Source of the DNA: Hypericum androsaemum | Lineage: Eukaryota > Streptophyta > Magnoliopsida > Malpighiales > Hypericaceae | Length of the DNA: 64,000 nucleotides | Direction: 5' to 3' | Assembly: GCA_963995505.1 (NCBI GenBank) | Contig: OZ023184.1 | Coordinates: forward strand, 18,226,228-18,290,227 | Position numbers and translations under genes: made by a program | Notes under the pieces: generated by a model | Seen by the model: the letters and a program-made list of their open reading frames with translations, nothing else | Told to the model about the DNA's origin: nothing | Databases searched by the model: none | In this document: positions 59,913-64,000 of the stretch, piece after piece | Position numbering within the stretch: the first letter of the stretch is position 1 | Layout: the number at the start of each line of letters is the position of its first letter

Positions 59913-61159
59913 AAAAATTAAGAGAAAAGTCCACTTTAGTACCCTGTGGTATCGACCAAAATCACTTTAGTATCCTGTGGTAAAAAACCGATCAATTGAG
60001 TCATACTTATTCCAATTAACATCAAAAAGGGCCTCGGGCAGCTGCCCGGAGCTGCCCGACCATGTGGAACAGCCACATCACCAAAAATTGATGATGTGGC
60101 GCCACATGGACTCTCTCCCACTTCCCCTCTCTTCTCTTTCCTCCTCCTCCTCTTCTTCTTCTTCTTCTTCTTCTTCTTCCCCTCTCTCACCTCTCGCCTT
60201 CCTCCATAACCCAATATTCTCCTCGTAAAGGAAAAATGTACGGAACTACGATGATGGCCGCCCTAGAGAACCTTAGGCGACAGCTTCTAGACGACAATGT
60301 TACTGATCCCCCGACGACACCCGCCAGCTCCCCATCGGACGACAGCTTCAGCGACCTCCTACTCGGCGAGAGCTGGGGGGAGCTACCGCTGAAGGTGAAC
60401 GACTCCGATGACATGATCGTGTACAGCGCCCTGGCCGACGCGGCCAGCTCCGGCTGGGTCCCGCCTCAAGAAGACGATCCTCCCAGGACAGAGCCGATGG
60501 GGTTTGTCGAGGCGGCGGCGAAGTACAAGGGCGTGAGGAGGCGGCCGTGGGGGAAGTACGCGGCGGAGATAAGGGACCCGAAGAGGAACGGCGCGCGGGT
60601 GTGGCTCGGGACCTATGACACACCCGACGGCGCAGCGATGGCTTACGACCGCGCCGCTTTCGAGATGAGGGGGTCCAAGGCCAAGCTCAACTTCCCCCAC
60701 CTTATCGAGTCGAATGTGGCCGGCGCCTGTGACGGAAGGGTGACGTCACGGAAGCGGGGCTGCCCCGCTGCGCCGTCGGTGGTTGATTGTTACGATCACG
60801 GAGGCTACTGCCCGCTGTATCTGCCGGAGCCAGAGTCCAAGAGGTTGTTGGGTTATGGAGGAAGGCGAGAGGTGAGAGAGGGGAAGAAGAAGAAGAAGAA
60901 GAAGAAGAAGAGGAGGCGGAGGAAAGAGAAGAGAGGGGAAGTGGGAGAGAGTCCACGTGGCGCCACATCATCAATTTTTGGTGATGTGGCTGTTCCACAT
61001 GGTCGGCAGCATTCGGGCAGCTCCGGGCAGCTGCCCGAGGCCCTTTTTAATACTAATTGGAATAAGTATGACTCGATTGATCGGTTTTTTACCACAGGGT
61101 ACTAAAGTGATTTTGGGCGATACCATAGAGTACTAAAGTAGACTTTTCCCAAAAATTAA
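59913..61159 (+). mobile_element. Pack-MULE-like element carrying an ERF gene
   Basis: Inverted repeats 59922-60214 (293 bp) and 60848-61150 (303 bp), highly similar throughout: GGTACTAAAGTGATTTTGG-type end words, GGGCCTCGGGCAGCTGCCCG, GATGTGGCGCCACAT and a GAAGAAGAA tract. The flanks are a perfect 9-bp direct repeat, AAAAATTAA, at 59913-59921 and 61151-61159. The 633-bp centre holds an AP2/ERF gene and no transposase. Long inverted repeats plus a 9-bp duplication define Mutator-like elements; a cellular gene inside makes this a Pack-MULE-type structure. Similarity of both arms suggests recent activity. Confidence 0.82.
60236..61105 (+). CDS. AP2/ERF transcription factor within a Pack-MULE-like element
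   Basis: Intronless frame of 289 residues encoding one AP2/ERF DNA-binding domain (about 97-154): [37 protein letters not shown] and [15 protein letters not shown]. The Ala and Asp that mark the ERF (GCC-box) subfamily are present (AAEIRD, WLGTYDT); the domain looks like group IX (ERF1/ERF2 type), a class of ethylene, jasmonate and defence regulators. An acidic N-terminus ([20 protein letters not shown]) could be an activation region. From residue 205 the protein is read from the right inverted repeat: a run of nine lysines and arginines, then unrelated tail to the stop, ending FFTTGY. A normal group IX protein would not carry this tail. The start lies 21 bp inside the captured part, so the leader and promoter come from the left inverted repeat. 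It could be expressed, chimeric or dead; the frame is intact. Confidence 0.85.
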   Translation: MYGTTMMAALENLRRQLLDDNVTDPPTTPASSPSDDSFSDLLLGESWGELPLKVNDSDDMIVYSALADAASSGWVPPQEDDPPRTEPMGFVEAAAKYKGVRRRPWGKYAAEIRDPKRNGARVWLGTYDTPDGAAMAYDRAAFEMRGSKAKLNFPHLIESNVAGACDGRVTSRKRGCPAAPSVVDCYDHGGYCPLYLPEPESKRLLGYGGRREVREGKKKKKKKKKRRRRKEKRGEVGESPRGATSSIFGDVAVPHGRQHSGSSGQLPEALFNTNWNKYDSIDRFFTTGY

Positions 61160-61164
61160 TTATA

Positions 61165-61470
61165 TATTTAATAACTTGGTTACTGCGGATCACCACTGTG
61201 AAGGAAATGGATTCAGTCCTGGACGACCATTTCCATCCAGTACGGGCCTGGTGTCTTGTTGGGCCGTACGATTGGTTTTGTTGAAAACTAATTCTAATCG
61301 TATGGTCCAGAATTAGTCGGGACAATTTTGTCTTTTAACCCTAAATCATGATACATTTTTTATTTTATTTTTAGGCGCATGATAACAGAGAGTCTGACTA
61401 AATCTTTTTTAAGATTTAAATCCCCCTTTTTTCGCATAAAATTGATGTGATTTGCTCTGGTTTAGGGATT
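61165..61470. other. Spacer after the ERF-carrying element
   Basis: AT-rich with a mixed patch; no gene recognised. Confidence 0.35.
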
Positions 61471-61479
61471 TATTATCTC

Positions 61480-61760
61480 TGGTAGTCTTCATTATCTCTG
61501 GTAGTCCCTAAATCAGGAACCCTAGGCGCTAGGAAGAAGGAGAAGGCCGCGACCAGCCAACCTGGTTGAAGCTCGCGTTGTTTGCAGCAGCTGCCGATCT
61601 GAATCTTTCCAGGACGACGCCTTCCGACCGCCGCTCTGGCCTGCAGCCATCTTCCGACGGGGCGGAGGGTGAACCGCTGCGGGGTTGTCGTGAGGAAGTC
61701 TTCCTCGACAGTATCCTCCACCACGTCCCATCTCTCTTCCTTTTGCCAATTTGAAAAAAA
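61480..61760. other. GC-rich patch of unknown identity
   Basis: GC-rich relative to both flanks, with overlapping open frames in several frames and both strands (up to 98 codons). None resembles a known protein. An upstream duplicated ATTATCTCTGGTAGTC sits at 61469 and 61491. Could be a lost exon, a non-coding RNA or a captured fragment; I cannot decide. Confidence 0.25.
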
Positions 61761-61769
61761 AATTGGCAA

Positions 61770-62460
61770 CCGTAGGATAGCAGATTGTTATAAATTTGCA
61801 ACCATAGATGTGCTAATGCTTACTTGTTCTAAAGCTCTCGTAGATGCATGTTAATTGTTAATAGCTAATGCTCTTGGAGTCCAACACCCTCTTTTGGATT
61901 GTGTATGTGTTGCGTTAATGAGGTTTCAATCTTTGGTAATTTGGTTAAGGATTACTTCTCAAAAAATGGGAACCGAAAGGAGCCATCTCGCGAAACTCCA
62001 AATGAGTGCAGGTAAAAAGGTTCAATATTTGACCTGGGTTTCTTCTCTTTTTAATTACCATTTCTTGTTCCGAAATCGGCACTGCAAATTTTTGGGAACG
62101 AGCCATTCATATCGGTGTTTGTTCAAGCCATTTGCTTTCCATTTTCTGGGTCTTCACTTGCAGAGCCATAGATAAAGATTGTGCAAATAATACTTCTTGT
62201 ATAGCTAAACTGGTTGAAGTTGAGGAACTTTTCTTCTGTTATTTATCAAAAACTAGAACCTTTACTGGGTTATTAAAAAAAAGGTTCTTTGTTTAAGGAT
62301 ATTGATTGTGTTGGAGGAATGCAAGTCTGTGTCATTATTGTGGTAATCTCATTGCAAGCATGTCTTTAATCCTTAATGTTTGATGACAGATTGTCTGAAT
62401 GGCCTGTGATTTTGTTTAGTTGATACCCAGGCGACTATCTTATGATGTAATGATTCAAAT
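61770..62460. other. Intergenic, nothing recognised
   Basis: A 106-codon frame at 61855-62175 has no recognisable motif. Otherwise ordinary spacer. Confidence 0.35.
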
Positions 62461-62534
62461 GGTAGAGTAATTATTCAAATGGTACTAAGGAATTATTAAT
62501 TGTGAATTTAATTAGATGAATTTGATCGAATACA

Positions 62535-63270
62535 TGTGAAATGGTATATCCAGTTGTGTCAAATGGTATACCTATTTGTGTCAAATGGTATGGACAAAAC
62601 AATGGAAACCATTGTATCATTAAAGTGCAAACCATTGTATCATTACATTGCAAACCTTTTGATCGTAACAATGAAAAATTATTTGACCATAACAGACCAA
62701 ACATTTTAATTATTACAGTGCAAATCATTTGATCATAATAGAACAATCCTTTTAATCGTAAAAGTAAAAACTATTTGAACACAACATGACAAACCATGTT
62801 ATCATTACAACGCAAACTATTTGATCATAACAGAACAAACCTATTAATTATTAGAGTGCAAACCATTTGATCATAATAGAATAAATATTTTAATTGTATC
62901 ATTAAATATGTTGAAACGGTATGCCCGGTTACGTCAAAATTATATGTCCGGTTATGTCAAATGGTATGTCAGGTTACGTCAAATGGTATACCTGGTTATG
63001 TCAAATGGTATACTCGATTATGTCAAATGGTATGACATGTTATATAATTAATTTGATAATATTAATTATAATTTTTGCAGATGAATTTAATCAAAGATAT
63101 GTTGAAATGGTATGCTAATTTTGTCAAATAGTATGCTCAATTATATCGAATTGTATATCCGGTTATTTAAAATATTTATAATAAGAAAGTTAAATAATTA
63201 ATTAACTTATATATCGAATTGTATGTTCAATTATATCAAATAGTATGTCCGGTTATATCAAATGAATGTG
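62535..63270. repeat. Composite minisatellite related to the 52 kb array
   Basis: Units with GGTATATCCAGTTGTGTCAA-like sequence begin at 62540; from about 62600 to 62890 a longer unit of roughly 45 bp (core TTTGATCATAACAGAACAAA with a CATTACAGTGCAAACCATT partner) takes over, and from 62910 to 63050 and 63105-63265 the 22-bp GGTATGTC / GGTTATGTCAAAT unit of the 52 kb array returns. Both arrays share the same core words, so they have one origin. Confidence 0.7.
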
Positions 63271-63299
63271 TCACGAAAAGCTAATACACTAAGATTAAG

Positions 63300-63301
<2 letters not shown>

Positions 63302-63370
<69 letters not shown>
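63302..63370. repeat. Long (AT)n microsatellite
   Basis: About 34 uninterrupted AT dinucleotides, reading as a meaningless Tyr-Ile repeat in the open frames across it. Confidence 0.97.
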
Positions 63371-63374
<4 letters not shown>

Positions 63375-63379
63375 ATGGA

Positions 63380-63850
63380 AGAAAAACGACATTGGAGAAC
63401 ATTCCGTAATCTGCTGTTCTGTTAAGCTTAAGATTATTTTTTTTAACAATGTCTTCTCGACGGGCTCTATGTAATAGATGTTGGAAGCCAGGGTTTTTAG
63501 CACTCTGCTGACTCTGAACTTTATAATTAAAGACCGATTACACATAGAGCAAAACTTAGCAAGTAAAGGGGTTAAAATGATAGATCCCGTTAAAATTGAT
63601 CCAGAAGAATCAGAATCTGCTGTTTTTCTAGTTTTGCTAAGAATTTTGATTTGACTCAGTTACTGCATAGCTAGCGCACATAGATTTCTGAGCGTACTCT
63701 GCTGATTCCTGAAATGATGCTGAGTTTTTCTAGTTTTTGCTAAAAAGTTTATTCTGGATTTTGTTATATCATCCCCTATTAATCCTAGTTTTGCTAATCG
63801 GTCAACAATATCTTTACTTGCTAAGTTTTGTACTATACCTTCTATTTTGA
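63380..63850. other. Spacer with imperfect inverted words
   Basis: CAAAACTTAGCAAGTAAAG near 63551 is repeated inverted near 63815-63835 (TTTACTTGCTAAGTTTTG). GCCGACGGGCTCTATGTG near 63910 also recalls TCGACGGGCTCTATGTAA near 63457 in direct orientation. No gene. Confidence 0.4.
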
Positions 63851-63852
63851 CC

Positions 63853-63853
<1 letters not shown>

Positions 63854-63888
<35 letters not shown>
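63854..63888. repeat. (AG)n microsatellite
   Basis: About 17 uninterrupted AG dinucleotides. Confidence 0.95.
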
Positions 63889-63892
<4 letters not shown>

Positions 63893-64000
63893 AGTGGTAG
63901 GAAGTGTATGCCGACGGGCTCTATGTGCAATCGCCGGTTCGTAAAAAAACATTTATTAAGTTCTAGAAACAAAGACTTAACTAAGAGATAATCTTGGTTT

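Noticed and set aside
63262..63545. Tyr-Ile repeat proteins on both strands
   Set aside because: They are an (AT)n microsatellite read as protein.

Overview
This window is nuclear DNA of a flowering plant, probably a eudicot; I cannot name the species. The evidence is a set of GT-AG spliced genes from plant families (beta carbonic anhydrase, PG1-beta BURP proteins, AP2/ERF, DUF1645, AMSH2-like deubiquitinase), AT-rich intergenic DNA against GC-rich coding exons, and many plant-type transposons: LINEs, SINEs, a TRIM, Mutator-like and PIF/Harbinger elements. No rRNA gene, tRNA gene, CRISPR array or bacterial signal was seen.

Genes left to right: an intronless DUF1645 gene (6923-7639, +); a seven-exon AMSH2-like JAMM deubiquitinase (8289-9649, -); an eight-exon cytosolic-type beta carbonic anhydrase (17928-23279, +) with a LINE in intron 4; a broken quinone-oxidoreductase fragment (23840-24304, -); a two-exon OB-fold nucleic-acid-binding protein (26621-27999, +); a BURP/PG1-beta cluster with an intact gene (42777-44758, +), a disrupted pseudogene (46223-49876, +) and a second intact gene facing them (55649-57656, -); and an intronless AP2/ERF transcription factor (60236-61105, +). 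Apart from the BURP family the genes have unrelated jobs, as is normal for a plant chromosome, so no shared pathway is implied.

The most interesting content is mobile DNA that carries or breaks genes. The ERF gene lies inside a 1,229-bp element (59922-61150) with roughly 300-bp inverted repeats and a perfect 9-bp target duplication: a Pack-MULE-like structure in which one inverted repeat lies just upstream of the start codon and the other encodes the last 85 or so residues. A second element of this architecture (14333-15439, also a perfect 9-bp duplication) carries an unidentified GC-rich payload. Two further long-inverted-repeat elements (12679-13601 and 40421-41551) carry no recognisable genes. 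A PIF/Harbinger element encoding only the Myb-like accessory protein splits the BURP pseudogene, and a 578-bp gene-less relative sits at 37081-37658. A complete 356-bp TRIM lies at 34818-35173. Around 33 kb, 52-54 kb and 62-63 kb are related, partly inverted minisatellites of about 22-bp period, two of them inside elements sharing a conserved head.

All coordinates, splice sites and repeat ends were read by eye. Family names rest on remembered protein motifs, not on a search.
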